The notes: generated by a model from the sequence alone, not told the origin. A DNA stretch of 64,000 nt from UBA2112 sp964596695 (GCA_964596695.1 CAZQVE010000005.1:37531-101530); one strand, 5' to 3'. Shown: positions 28,883-37,974, counted from the first letter of the stretch. Translations and numbers: made by a program.

Positions 28883-29079
28883 ACATATCAGGAACCCCCT
28901 TTATTCGTCTTTATATTATTAACAATTCAAGACATTTAGCTCATATAGAATCTGATAAAATTTTTAGCAAAAGTGAATTGAATGATTTAAAAAGACGTAT
29001 TGATAAAAAATTAGATAAAAGTGTTGTGTTGGATCATTACGATCCTATTTTAAATACTCTAGTATTTTATGCTGACTAG
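28861..29079 (+). CDS. Small protein lacking a canonical start codon
   Basis: An open frame of about 72 codons with normal amino-acid make-up (IDISGTPFIRLYIINN; ELNDLKRRIDKKLDK) has no ATG, GTG or TTG near its beginning. A good aaggagg motif lies about ten bases upstream of ACG 28861; ATT 28870 is another candidate. It overlaps the preceding gene end and abuts the next minus-strand stop. It may use a near-cognate start, or the true start may have been lost. Confidence 0.35.
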   Translation, partial: TTKIATIDISGTPFIRLYIINNSRHLAHIESDKIFSKSELNDLKRRIDKKLDKSVVLDHYDPILNTLVFYAD

Positions 29080-29315
29080 ACCGCAGCACCTAAAACCCCT
29101 AGAACAATCGCTATATAGAATCCTATTGGTACCATAATTAATCCAATTATAATCCATACAATTCCCCAAACTGTTCCGTTTGCTGATTCTGCGACCACAC
29201 CGTCTTCCCAAGTATTAATTGCATTGACCGCGATTAAATAAATACCGCCAATAATTAATGCTGCGCCAATAATTACTCCGAGTGTTCCTCCTAAGAAACC
29301 CATCTTTATCGTCAT
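29076..29315 (-). CDS. Two-helix hydrophobic membrane protein (79 aa)
   Basis: Two long hydrophobic helices (about 9-32 and 48-76, rich in Gly, Ile and Val) are separated by a short acidic loop (NTWEDGVVAESANG). This layout is seen in capsid or envelope proteins of several archaeal viruses and in holin-like proteins. It sits beside the papain-like protease gene. A structural membrane role is an inference. Confidence 0.55.
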   Translation of the reverse strand: MTIKMGFLGGTLGVIIGAALIIGGIYLIAVNAINTWEDGVVAESANGTVWGIVWIIIGLIMVPIGFYIAIVLGVLGAAV

Positions 29316-29334
29316 AGATGGGTTATCGAATGCC

Positions 29335-30177
29335 TTATTTAAATGCTCCGAGATCTATCCATTCTATATTATTGATTGTCCAAACGTCAAGTGCTAGTTG
29401 TGTTTCAAAATACTTGTACGGCATATAGAAGAATCCATTGTTACCCCATCCTGTACCCCAAGAGTTCTGAATTAAGAATGCTCCTTTGGTTTGATTTCCA
29501 TCTCGTTTGTTTCTACTTGGAGCTTCATCATCATATCCTACAATAGTAACTGCATGTCCTCCCAATTGCTTTTCACCTCTAGAAGGATAAGGAATAACTG
29601 GCACACTTTTAGTTACATCATTAATGCATTCATATACACCGAATCCAAAGTTAATAGGGAAACCGGTATAAACCATTGATCGCATTCTGTTTATTAGGTC
29701 ATTTGTTGTATCATCAAGTCTAAGATATTTTGTTGCCCTAAATCTAGATGCTTTCCTATAAACCTCTTCACTTGGTTTTAAACTCCATACTTTAGGATTG
29801 TAAGGAAAACGTTTCTCTTCTGCAACTCCGTCGTCAACAATTGCTTGTATTGTTGAACGAATGTAAGAACCTGTATCAGAACGAACATCAAATCCTGCAT
29901 TTAATCTAGAATTATAATAAACAAATGCTACTGACCCGTCAACATGTCTATTGTTTGCTTTTCGTTCCATATATTCAAACATTGCAACAGCAGAAGCTCC
30001 AGTACAAGCTCCTTGTGTAGATTGATTAAAGATAGGACTACACCATTTTCTATTGTCCACTAATTTATCAATTCCATTAGTTTCAAGTTTTGGTAGCTCT
30101 TCTTGTACGTCTCTAAGTGTAAAGTCTCTAATATCAGGAATATCAGGCACATAACCTGTTCCAAAAGGTAAACTCAT
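29335..30177 (-). CDS. Papain-like (C1A) cysteine peptidase
   Basis: Papain-family protease. The oxyanion Gln52 and catalytic Cys58 lie in FNQSTQGACTGAS, six residues apart as in papain. The catalytic His is in GGHAVTIVGYDDE and the Asn/Trp in QNSWGTGWGNNG. At 280 residues without a signal peptide or obvious propeptide, it resembles virus-borne DIPDIRDF-type members of the family. Possible roles are virion protein maturation or breaching the host surface layer. Confidence 0.85.
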   Translation of the reverse strand: MSLPFGTGYVPDIPDIRDFTLRDVQEELPKLETNGIDKLVDNRKWCSPIFNQSTQGACTGASAVAMFEYMERKANNRHVDGSVAFVYYNSRLNAGFDVRSDTGSYIRSTIQAIVDDGVAEEKRFPYNPKVWSLKPSEEVYRKASRFRATKYLRLDDTTNDLINRMRSMVYTGFPINFGFGVYECINDVTKSVPVIPYPSRGEKQLGGHAVTIVGYDDEAPSRNKRDGNQTKGAFLIQNSWGTGWGNNGFFYMPYKYFETQLALDVWTINNIEWIDLGAFK

Positions 30178-30238
30178 ATATGTTACTAATGTATTTCAAC
30201 ATAATAAAGCTTATAATACGTAATCCTTCATATAAATC

Positions 30239-30718
30239 ATGTTTTCCTCAGAGACGACTTTTGACGAAATGCGAAAAGCGTTAATAGAAAAAAATATCGC
30301 ATTAAACTGTGGTTACGAGTCAAAAGAGATTGATTATGAGTACCTATTTGATAAATGGTCTAGTTTACCGAAAGCTTCGGGATTGAGTAATGAAATAGAT
30401 GAATATGTTGGAGATGATGGTGAATCTCTTGCTGTAGAATTTAATTTGAACATTACCCATTTGATTGGTGTTTATTTGTCTGCATTTGCTAATCTTACCT
30501 TGGCTGCTCGATTAAGATATACTATGATTCTTTTGTATTGTTCCGATCCAAAAAGATGTTTAGAAAATGATGATGTGACTATTCAAGATTTATGTTTCCT
30601 TTATAGTGCCAAATTAGTAGAACTTCCTGATTCTAGAATGGTTATCACTACCAAAGAAGGTATGCAATTTCTACATAGATTTTTTGTTACTGACAATCTA
30701 AAGCAAGAATTTAAATAA
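30239..30718 (+). CDS. Hypothetical protein (159 aa)
   Basis: Likely leaderless (TATA-like catataaa near the start). Helical, with an acidic middle (NEIDEYVGDDGESLAVEF) and hydrophobic segment LIGVYLSAFANLTLAARL that is probably a buried helix. Unknown function. Confidence 0.5.
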   Translation: MFSSETTFDEMRKALIEKNIALNCGYESKEIDYEYLFDKWSSLPKASGLSNEIDEYVGDDGESLAVEFNLNITHLIGVYLSAFANLTLAARLRYTMILLYCSDPKRCLENDDVTIQDLCFLYSAKLVELPDSRMVITTKEGMQFLHRFFVTDNLKQEFK

Positions 30719-30740
30719 GGGATAGCTACCTTACTAGGTA

Positions 30741-31199
30741 ATGACGATTGAACTTTTCAAAGAGTTTAAGGATATAGCTCCTCATTGGAGTAAAATATTA
30801 GATAATGATCAAATTATAGCACAAGACGGTGGATGGAATATTAAACATCCTGAATCTTGCTTTGTTGGTGAAATGTATTTGGGTAAACAATATGCAAACG
30901 AATGTGACGAATGTAAAAAATATTCATACTTATTCATGGATTTGATTGTATCAATTCCTCTTCAATTTGGAATTTCTAAATGGAGTGCACCTAGATTTGA
31001 ATGGAGACCTGAATTAGCGAGTGCAACAAGTTCTATTGACATTAGCAAAGACAGACTAAAGTTAATTCAAGAACGTTTACTTAAGATGGATAGTGTTATT
31101 CAAGAATATAGAGATCTGTTTAATGTGATTGCTAATGATTATATGCAACATTTGAGCGGATGTGATCATTACAACATGCAAGCAGGAGTTTTAAGATAG
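30741..31199 (+). CDS. Hypothetical CVGE-type protein (152 aa)
   Basis: Shares a core with the product of 39976-40443: (A/P)xWxxIlxNdqI, CxVGEMYLG and CDECKKY here versus CVGGELYKF and CETCETI there. The paired cysteines may bind a metal. The two form a virus-specific paralogous pair; function unknown. Confidence 0.55.
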   Translation: MTIELFKEFKDIAPHWSKILDNDQIIAQDGGWNIKHPESCFVGEMYLGKQYANECDECKKYSYLFMDLIVSIPLQFGISKWSAPRFEWRPELASATSSIDISKDRLKLIQERLLKMDSVIQEYRDLFNVIANDYMQHLSGCDHYNMQAGVLR

Positions 31200-31231
31200 A
31201 TTTATATTCAAAGGGTGTGCAATGATTAGAA

Positions 31232-31582
31232 ATGGTAACAAAACAACAACTCGTTGAATTTATTGACAATTACGAGTATAATGATATTGATAAAGATGAC
31301 ATAGTTGATTTCTTTGAGAATGATTATGTTAAAGAGATTGGACTTGCAAAAGGTTCGTTTGTTGTAGATGATGGAACTCCAAAAGAATTTACTGGAGGAG
31401 GAAATCTTGTTGAACAACTTGAAGATCTTAAATTTGGTGAAGAATTAACTGTAACATTTAACACTATAGCAAAACCTGCGGTTGGAGCATGTTTATTAGT
31501 AATTAAATACCTTATCGAAGAACAAAACTATGAAATATCAGAAATTAATTCTGTAAAAATTGTATTTACGAGGGATGAGTAG
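31232..31582 (+). CDS. Hypothetical acidic protein (116 aa)
   Basis: Acidic helical N-terminus (YNDIDKDDIVDFFEN), then strands (GSFVVDDGTPKEF; EELTVTFNTIAK). Followed 2 nt later by a protein with a similar overall plan, so possibly an old tandem duplication. Confidence 0.45.
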   Translation: MVTKQQLVEFIDNYEYNDIDKDDIVDFFENDYVKEIGLAKGSFVVDDGTPKEFTGGGNLVEQLEDLKFGEELTVTFNTIAKPAVGACLLVIKYLIEEQNYEISEINSVKIVFTRDE

Positions 31583-31584
31583 TA

Positions 31585-31965
31585 ATGGATAAAGAACTCT
31601 TAAAACATCTTTTAGATATTGCCTATACTAATAACTATCAAACAGTAACCCAAGAGAAGATAGAAGAAATTATAGAGAGATTTGAAAATAATGATCTTAA
31701 TGAATTTACCTTACTTAATGCTGGTGGCATTACTGTGGATGATAATTGGATATGTAATATTAATGAAAGTGATAATGGTAAATATATTGGACTTGCACTT
31801 GAAGCATTTAATTATTTGGAAGAAGAAATTAAAGTCCATATAGAAACACCAATTACAACACATCTATTACAGGTGATTAGTGCTTTGAACGACCAAGGTT
31901 ACTATCTTAAAGGATTCACCAAGGAGGATGGATTTGGTAAATGTCTAACTTTTAGAAACGATTAA
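31585..31965 (+). CDS. Hypothetical acidic protein (126 aa)
   Basis: Helical N-terminus (EEIIERFENNDLNEF) and strand-rich middle (GGITVDDNWICNIN), C-terminal GYYLKGFTKEDGF. Cotranscribed with the preceding gene. No named family. Confidence 0.45.
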   Translation: MDKELLKHLLDIAYTNNYQTVTQEKIEEIIERFENNDLNEFTLLNAGGITVDDNWICNINESDNGKYIGLALEAFNYLEEEIKVHIETPITTHLLQVISALNDQGYYLKGFTKEDGFGKCLTFRND

Positions 31966-31991
31966 ATCCTTCTCTTTATTTATAATATTTA

Positions 31992-32489
31992 ATGTCAGCA
32001 GAACTGATTATTTTAGCAAGCGCAATTTTAGGAGCTTTTGGCTTCTTTCTGATATTCCAGTTGCGAAAGATCTTGATTGAGAAACAAATCCCATTTGATG
32101 ATCTCGATGCAGTTGTAAAAGCATTATTTGAAATTGAATATAACAGAGAATTCTTTGTAAAACTAGCAATAGGAACGGGAATTGGTGTTATGGGTGCTGT
32201 CCTATCATTAGGAACACTTGTAACAGGAGCTCCCGCTGGAGCGGATGTCCAAGGATTAATAATCTACGGATTTGTATGGGGACTTGCTGGTAACGGTATT
32301 TTGAGAGTATTTACAATGTTCCCAGAAATCTTTACAGTATTGAACCTTGCAAAAGAAAACGTTTCTTTAAAGAAAGAGAATGCGTTGTTAACGCAAAATA
32401 TTGCGTCGCTACAAGCTCTTAATTCAAGCTTGCAAGCAAATACAGGAGGTCAAAACCCTCCATTTCCATTAGGCGGAAAAACCGTCTAA
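31992..32489 (+). CDS. Membrane protein with C-terminal coiled coil (165 aa)
   Basis: Hydrophobic helices at about 4-24, 57-80 and 86-104, then a leucine-heptad segment (ENVSLKKENALLTQNIASL) and a Gly/Pro-rich tail. A TATA-like tttataatatt precedes ATG by about 15-25 nt. It faces a convergent secreted-protein gene, and the two may act together at the membrane. Function unknown. Confidence 0.55.
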   Translation: MSAELIILASAILGAFGFFLIFQLRKILIEKQIPFDDLDAVVKALFEIEYNREFFVKLAIGTGIGVMGAVLSLGTLVTGAPAGADVQGLIIYGFVWGLAGNGILRVFTMFPEIFTVLNLAKENVSLKKENALLTQNIASLQALNSSLQANTGGQNPPFPLGGKTV

Positions 32490-32497
32490 TTTTTTTT
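32490..32497 (+). terminator. Poly-T terminator between convergent genes
   Basis: A run of eight T follows the stop and the short cggaaaaaccg hairpin; a second run of T follows closely. Archaeal termination often uses such U tracts. The opposite strand is A-rich here, so it serves mainly the plus-strand gene. Confidence 0.5.
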
Positions 32498-33080
32498 ATT
32501 TTTTAGATTTATTTCTTACTAAAGCTAATTTTTGAACTATTGGATCATTACACGTATCAAACTCATCTTCTTTAGTATTTTCTCCATTGTAATATTCTCT
32601 TAAGTCTACTTGTGTGTCCTCTATAAATTCATCTAATGCTTGTAAGACAGGTGTTCCATTTACGGTATAGTTAGCATATGCTTTCTTTAATGTTTCATTT
32701 TCTTTGAATGGTTTGAATAATGCTTGTACTATTTTGTAGAATTCTAAGTTACCTTGGTCTGTTGCCTTTAGACTATTATTCATTTCCTTTAATGCTTCAG
32801 TACTTGCTTCTAATCTGAATTCATTTTGTGCATGATTCTCATTAGATTTAGCTTGAGTTTTATTGTCTTTTTTAGTTAGAAAATATGTGACCGCTGGGAT
32901 TCCTATAGATGTTACTATAATAGATGCTAATCCTATAGGATCAGTAGCTTGTTGTATTGGTTGTTGTGCTGGTGGCAAAACTACAACTGGTGTGCTATTT
33001 GTTACTGTTTGAGCAAAAGATACTCCAAACATTGAAATAACTAGGATAGAAATAAACCCTAGAATTAAAACTGATTTCAT
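32496..33080 (-). CDS. Secreted/membrane-anchored protein (194 aa)
   Basis: Signal-peptide-like start (about 1-22, SVLILGFISILVISMFGVSFA followed by Q), a Pro/Gln stretch, then a transmembrane helix (about 50-68) and a long charged helical domain. I prefer ATG 33080 over an upstream TTG. Predicted topology places the helical domain inside the cell. Confidence 0.55.
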   Translation of the reverse strand: MKSVLILGFISILVISMFGVSFAQTVTNSTPVVVLPPAQQPIQQATDPIGLASIIVTSIGIPAVTYFLTKKDNKTQAKSNENHAQNEFRLEASTEALKEMNNSLKATDQGNLEFYKIVQALFKPFKENETLKKAYANYTVNGTPVLQALDEFIEDTQVDLREYYNGENTKEDEFDTCNDPIVQKLALVRNKSKK

Positions 33081-33137
33081 TAGTGTTACTGACAATTGGA
33101 AATATATAAATACTCAGATTTGACACCTAACCATATA

Positions 33138-33464
33138 ATGTATCTAGTTTTAAGAGATAAGAATCCCATAGCGGTATATGATAGAATTGAAGACTTGGTA
33201 AAAGACATAGAGAGAAGAATTATAGTAGATTATACTACGTTTGAGAGATCTTCTATATTTGGTAAAGATCCTTTTGATTTAGATATTTATCTAGATTTAA
33301 CTATTTTAATATGTAAAAAGAATGTAATGAATTGGGTTGAATCTGATTTTGAACTTAATCAGATTTATTTATATGATTTTCTCAATGATGAGAATTCTAG
33401 TGCGATTAAGGAAATAGAGAAATACAACTCTGATTTTTTCCTAACCGATACTGAGCAAGAGTAG
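33138..33464 (+). CDS. Hypothetical protein (108 aa)
   Basis: An upstream TTG (33096) lies before a TATA-like atatataaa (33102-33110), so the later ATG 33138 is more plausible. Helical with DFELNQIYLYDFLNDEN. Its last 59 nt overlap the convergent methyltransferase gene. Unknown function. Confidence 0.45.
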   Translation: MYLVLRDKNPIAVYDRIEDLVKDIERRIIVDYTTFERSSIFGKDPFDLDIYLDLTILICKKNVMNWVESDFELNQIYLYDFLNDENSSAIKEIEKYNSDFFLTDTEQE

Positions 33465-34320
33465 TGTCAAGATCAATACCAATAAAGTCTCTATTATATT
33501 TCTGACAAACTAGACCTACGGTTCCCGTGCCACAAAAAGGATCTAAAACAGTATCACCTTCATTACTAGATGTTAAAATTGGAGTCTCTATTAAATCAGT
33601 ATTGAATGTAGCATAATGAGCTCCTTTGAATGGTTTTACCGTAATTCTCCATACACATCTTTTGATTCTCATTAATTGTTCATTTGGTATCCAAACTTTA
33701 CCTGAATATAATCCTCCTACTTCTTTAGAAGTTTTATTACCTCCGAATCGTATTTTTTGTTTCTTATATGATTCGAGGATTTTCTTTTTAGTTTTACTTG
33801 GTTCTTGTGCCTTTGCAGATTTATAATCCTTTGTTTCTTTACCGTCATATTCCAGGTTCTTGTATTTGTATGTCATAGGTTCATAAGGAACGTTCCAAGT
33901 GAATCCTTTATTTGATTTGGTAAAATAATATACATATTCAAAATCTTTGGTATAATTTGTTTTTCCTTGTGGTGTGCAATTTGGTTTGTGCCAAATGATA
34001 GTATTTCTCTTGTTATATCCTATACCTTCTGTCAAGTTCTTTGATAATGTTTCTGGAACATTTAACATTGTACCATTTTTTGTAGTATCACTAATGTTAA
34101 GATATAATGATCCTGTTGGTTTTAAAATACGATGGCATTCACTAAATACTAATCTTAATTGTGCAATGTATTTATCTAATGATTCGTTGCCGTATTGCCT
34201 ATCATCTTTATAATTTCTTAAGCTATAATATGGAGGACTAGTTACAATTAAATTTACAGATTCAGATTTTAAATCTTTTAAAATTTCGTAGGTATCTCCT
34301 TGTAATAAATGAGTGTTCAT
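33406..34320 (-). CDS. DNA methyltransferase (N4-cytosine/N6-adenine, beta-class order)
   Basis: Catalytic motif IV VTSPPYYSLRNY near residue 30 comes before the SAM-binding motif I DPFCGTGTVGLVC near 268, the order of beta-class enzymes; SPPY favours N4-methylcytosine. HRILKPTGSLYLNISD is motif V/VI. At 304 residues it is complete. No restriction endonuclease is seen next to it, so protection from host restriction or epigenetic control is likely. It overlaps a convergent gene at its 3' end. Confidence 0.87.
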   Translation of the reverse strand: MNTHLLQGDTYEILKDLKSESVNLIVTSPPYYSLRNYKDDRQYGNESLDKYIAQLRLVFSECHRILKPTGSLYLNISDTTKNGTMLNVPETLSKNLTEGIGYNKRNTIIWHKPNCTPQGKTNYTKDFEYVYYFTKSNKGFTWNVPYEPMTYKYKNLEYDGKETKDYKSAKAQEPSKTKKKILESYKKQKIRFGGNKTSKEVGGLYSGKVWIPNEQLMRIKRCVWRITVKPFKGAHYATFNTDLIETPILTSSNEGDTVLDPFCGTGTVGLVCQKYNRDFIGIDLDTTLAQYRLGKNQSCISLFP

Positions 34321-34336
34321 TTTAAATAAAAAAAGG

Positions 34337-34753
34337 TTAGTTGTTAAGACGTTTGATTAATTCATACTTTTGTTCGCAAATCTTTTTCCATTCATCAGAA
34401 CTACGTAAACCTCCTTTTAATGGAAACTGTTCTCTCTGTTTGAGAAAGTTACTAAGCTCTTCTGCTTGTTGTTTCTTTACTTTCATAAATGGACTGATCC
34501 TGTCCAAAAATGAAACGATTGCATCATGTGGAACTCTATAAGTATAGGCAACTTTACCACTTTTAATAATTCGTCTTGTTACTTTTCCTACTCCAACAAA
34601 GTCTTTTAAAAAGTTGACTGGGTTAGAGTTTGTCATTTCTACCACTACTTTTGGTATAAATGCGTCCAATTGATAATGTTTTGTTAGACCAACGTATCCT
34701 TCACCGTCAATTAAGGCAGCTAGGTAGTTTTCGTCGTTACTACTTGTATTCAA
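34337..34753 (-). CDS. LAGLIDADG-type homing endonuclease-like protein
   Basis: A single motif, YLAALIDGEGYVGL, fits the LAGLIDADG helix with the catalytic acid retained, so the protein would act as a dimer. The rest (FLKDFVGVGKVTRRI; YTYRVPHDAIVSFLDRI) matches the family's beta-saddle. No intron or intein is interrupted here: it stands free between the methyltransferase and PolB genes. A minus-strand TATA (tttatatat, about 34775) suggests a TTG start at 34753; an ATG at 34810 lies upstream of that box. Confidence 0.75.
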   Translation of the reverse strand: MNTSSNDENYLAALIDGEGYVGLTKHYQLDAFIPKVVVEMTNSNPVNFLKDFVGVGKVTRRIIKSGKVAYTYRVPHDAIVSFLDRISPFMKVKKQQAEELSNFLKQREQFPLKGGLRSSDEWKKICEQKYELIKRLNN

Positions 34754-34856
34754 GCTACCTATTACTAGTAATGAATAGGATATATAAATGTAACCAACTT
34801 GATAGGACATAAATAGCTTAATATTGAGGTAAAATCACATTATATAGGACGTAGAT

Positions 34857-37334
34857 GTGACGAAGACGCTTATTAGTGCCTACTGGAACCCCTTTGAAAA
34901 TAAGGCACAAAAGAAATATTATGACGATAAGCATCAATCTGTAATTTTAGTTAATGATAATAAATATAAAAATTGGTGGCTATCTAATGAACAAAACGAT
35001 AGTCCTGTTAAACTTTATGACGCTTTGCACGATAAAAGCGTCACATTATATAAGCAAGAATACGGTAAGGTAGATCCTTTAAAGATTAATTATGAACACA
35101 ATTTAAGAAAGCATCATCAATATCTATTAACCCAATTGCTTATTTGTGGTGCAAATTATGATAATAATGATGAATTGGCAATAGGTGAGTTAGATGGAAT
35201 TCAACAAAAAGCATTGAATAAAATGTTACCTAATGCTCTTAACCAAGAATACAAAGATTATCTTAAATATTATTCACTACTGTTATCCCAACCAATTCCT
35301 GAGATTAAAAGATTAGCAGTTGATATTGAGGTTTATGTAGAAGACGGAGAATCATTTCCTAGTCTTAGAGAACATAAGAATGTAATTACCTGTGTAGGGT
35401 TTGCAGGTAGTGACGGTTATAGAGCTACATTCACTCTGGATAATGGTCTTCATAAACGAAATAATAATGGTGAACATATTACTTATTTTAAAAGTGAAAA
35501 AGAACTGATAAAGAGTGCATTAGCTGTAATGAACAGTTACCCTATGATCATTACCTTTAACGGAGATAATTTTGACCTTGCGTATTTGCATATGAGGGCT
35601 AATGAAACTTTTCAACTTCCTACGGAAATTATATTTAATAAAATGGACATTGGTAAAAATCTTTTACTTAGAGATGCTGTCCTTATTAGACGTGGTATTC
35701 ATTTAGATTTGTTCCGAATTTTTCAGAATAAAAGTTTACATAACTATGCTTTTAATGCCAAATACAAACAATTCTCATTAGATGACGTTGCTAAAGCCAT
35801 GATCGGTGAAGGCAAGATAAAAAATGATAAATCATTGAATCAGTTAACATGTGAAGAATTAAGTAAATATTGTCTTAATGATGCTGAAATAACTCTCAAA
35901 CTTACTACTTATTCTAAATCTCTTTTAATGAAACTTCTTATTCTAATTAGTAGAATTACCAAAACAAGTATTGAAGATATAGGAAGATTCGGTATTAGTA
36001 ATTGGATCAGACAGATGCTTTATTTTGAACATAGAAAGCGTAAATTCTTAATTCCAAATAGAGATGAATTAGTAATCAAAGGAGCAGGTGAAACTTCTGC
36101 GGTTATCAAAGGTAAGAAGTATGCTGGAGCAATGGTTATTACTCCTGAGAGTGGATCGTTCTTTAATGTTTCAGTTGTAGATTTTGCTAGTCTGTATCCT
36201 TCTATCATTAAACAATATAACATAAGCTATGAAACTATAAATTGTGGTCATGATGAATGTATGAAACATAGTATTCCTAATACGAAACATTATACTTGCA
36301 CTAAAAAAGTTGGAATGTTACCTCTTCTAATAGGAGTATTTAGAGACTTGAGAGTAGAATATTTTAAAAAATTATCAAAGAGTTTAGAAGGTGATGAAAA
36401 AGATATTTTTGATGCTGTTGCTCAAGCAGTTAAGGTTATTTTAAATGGAACATATGGTGTTATGGGAACAGATTCATTTCAGTTATATTGTGTTCCTGTT
36501 GCTGAAAGTATTACCGCAGTAGGACGATATATCATTAATGAGACAAAAGAATATGTAGAAAAAATGGGATTAAAGGTAATTTATGGTGATACTGATTCTT
36601 TGTTTATTCACAATGCTAATAAAGATCAACTTGAAACTATAATGAAGCGAACCAATAAAACATATGCAATAGATCTAGAGGTAGATAAAGAGTATAGATA
36701 TATTATATTTGCTGCATTAAAGAAGAATTACTTAGGGGTAAAGCCTGATGGTAAATTAGATGTTAAAGGATTAGTGGGTAAGAAATCTCATATCCCAAAA
36801 GCAATAAAATATTGTTTTAATGATATTTGTTCCGAGTTGCAAAAGGTAAATAATAAACCTGAATTGGAAGCTGCCAAAGTAACAATTGGAAACATAGTAA
36901 AAGATTACTCATATAAGTTACACAAATTGAAATTTCCGTTAGAAGAATATGCTTTTAATGCAATGGTAAACAAAAAACTAGAAGATTATGGAACCGTAGT
37001 AGAAGAATCAGGAATTGATACTACCCAATTAAGTTTAGAGTTAGGTGAAGTTTACAAAGAAGAGAAGAGAAAAGGTGTTCCAATACATGTTAAGGTTGCA
37101 ATGGAAATGAGAGAGGAAGGCGAAGTTATAACAGAAAGAACGTTTATTCCATATATTAAAGCCAAAGGTGAAGTAGGAAAACCGTTATCTAAAGCAATAC
37201 ATACTGATATTGATATTCCTAAATATATAGAAACATTACAATCTGTTGTAGATCCTATCTTAACAGTCCTGGGCTTAGAATTTGCTACGCTATCGTTACA
37301 TCAACAAAAAACACTAGATGAATTGTTCGCATAA
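34857..37334 (+). CDS. polB: Family B DNA polymerase
   Basis: Replicative polymerase with proofreading. Exonuclease motifs DIEVYVEDG (about 156), TFNGDNFDLAYL and YCLNDAEIT; polymerase motifs DFASLYPSI (about 441), KVILNGTYGVMG (about 524) and YGDTDSLF (about 576) are all intact. 825 residues. I see no terminal-protein or TPR insert signature. The start is GTG 34857, below tatatagg; the ATG two bases before it stops at once. It is not clustered with MCM or RadA. Confidence 0.95.
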   Translation: MTKTLISAYWNPFENKAQKKYYDDKHQSVILVNDNKYKNWWLSNEQNDSPVKLYDALHDKSVTLYKQEYGKVDPLKINYEHNLRKHHQYLLTQLLICGANYDNNDELAIGELDGIQQKALNKMLPNALNQEYKDYLKYYSLLLSQPIPEIKRLAVDIEVYVEDGESFPSLREHKNVITCVGFAGSDGYRATFTLDNGLHKRNNNGEHITYFKSEKELIKSALAVMNSYPMIITFNGDNFDLAYLHMRANETFQLPTEIIFNKMDIGKNLLLRDAVLIRRGIHLDLFRIFQNKSLHNYAFNAKYKQFSLDDVAKAMIGEGKIKNDKSLNQLTCEELSKYCLNDAEITLKLTTYSKSLLMKLLILISRITKTSIEDIGRFGISNWIRQMLYFEHRKRKFLIPNRDELVIKGAGETSAVIKGKKYAGAMVITPESGSFFNVSVVDFASLYPSIIKQYNISYETINCGHDECMKHSIPNTKHYTCTKKVGMLPLLIGVFRDLRVEYFKKLSKSLEGDEKDIFDAVAQAVKVILNGTYGVMGTDSFQLYCVPVAESITAVGRYIINETKEYVEKMGLKVIYGDTDSLFIHNANKDQLETIMKRTNKTYAIDLEVDKEYRYIIFAALKKNYLGVKPDGKLDVKGLVGKKSHIPKAIKYCFNDICSELQKVNNKPELEAAKVTIGNIVKDYSYKLHKLKFPLEEYAFNAMVNKKLEDYGTVVEESGIDTTQLSLELGEVYKEEKRKGVPIHVKVAMEMREEGEVITERTFIPYIKAKGEVGKPLSKAIHTDIDIPKYIETLQSVVDPILTVLGLEFATLSLHQQKTLDELFA

Positions 37335-37340
37335 CAATTA

Positions 37341-37369
37341 TATATGAATAGCTTCCATTTTTAGTAATG
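37341..37369 (+). promoter_or_regulatory. Leaderless promoter of the 37367 gene
   Basis: ttatatat (TATA-like) is followed by agcttccatttttagtaATG. The same agct(t/c) ... ttttt(a/g)gtaa arrangement precedes 37997 and 43666, so it is a recurrent promoter/start element rather than chance. Confidence 0.5.
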
Positions 37370-37609
37370 AAGATTTTTCTTAATGGTGAGGAAACTGACG
37401 CTAAATGTTTATTATATGAAAATGGGAACCAATCTATACAAATAGATCGAAGAAATGTTGTTTATATAACTAAATACGGAACAGAAATATTCCAAGAACA
37501 AGTTTGTCATACTGTAAATATTATAGAAAATGGTAAAAATGTAGAAGTTCAAATTAATGATACTGAGAAATACAAACTTAAAAATGCAAGTAGGAGATTA
37601 TATGACTAA
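37367..37609 (+). CDS. Hypothetical protein (80 aa)
   Basis: Beta-rich small protein (MKIFLNGEETDAKCLLYE; RRNVVYITKYGTEIF) opening a run of short genes after PolB. Its end overlaps the next start by 8 nt. No recognisable motif. Confidence 0.5.
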   Translation: MKIFLNGEETDAKCLLYENGNQSIQIDRRNVVYITKYGTEIFQEQVCHTVNIIENGKNVEVQINDTEKYKLKNASRRLYD

Positions 37610-37802
37610 AATAATTTATCATAGTAAAGAAGACGAAGATAAAGCATTAGATGTAATATCTCATTTAGAAGAGTTTCATTTTTCTATGGAGGATGGAATA
37701 TTAGATTGTGACACTTCTACATTAGAAGCTTTAAATAACGCTGGAGTCAAGTTTTGGATGTTAGTAAACTATGACTCAAAATTTCAAGCAAATTACTTTT
37801 AA
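37602..37802 (+). CDS. Hypothetical protein (66 aa), paralogue of next gene
   Basis: Ends LEALNNAGVKFWMLVN, comparable with YVPMLRNNKVEFWVTN at the end of the following product. ATG 37602 lies below a gtaggaga motif. The two genes overlap by 32 nt in different frames, suggesting tandem duplication followed by compaction. Confidence 0.5.
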   Translation: MTKIIYHSKEDEDKALDVISHLEEFHFSMEDGILDCDTSTLEALNNAGVKFWMLVNYDSKFQANYF

Positions 37803-37974
37803 ATCTATTTTTGCTGCCTTAACAGGCTTGGAAATTCTTAGATATTTTGAACCTGATAATTACCAATGGCAACTTCGTGACCATATTCAGGGGAGAGTAA
37901 CGTTCTATATTAAGGAAGAATATGTTCCAATGCTTAGAAACAATAAGGTAGAGTTTTGGGTAACGAATATATAG
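37771..37974 (+). CDS. Hypothetical protein (67 aa), paralogue of previous gene
   Basis: Helix (FKSIFAALTGLEILRYF) followed by short strands. The C-terminal similarity to its upstream neighbour is the only clue; no function assigned. Confidence 0.5.
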   Translation: MTQNFKQITFKSIFAALTGLEILRYFEPDNYQWQLRDHIQGRVTFYIKEEYVPMLRNNKVEFWVTNI

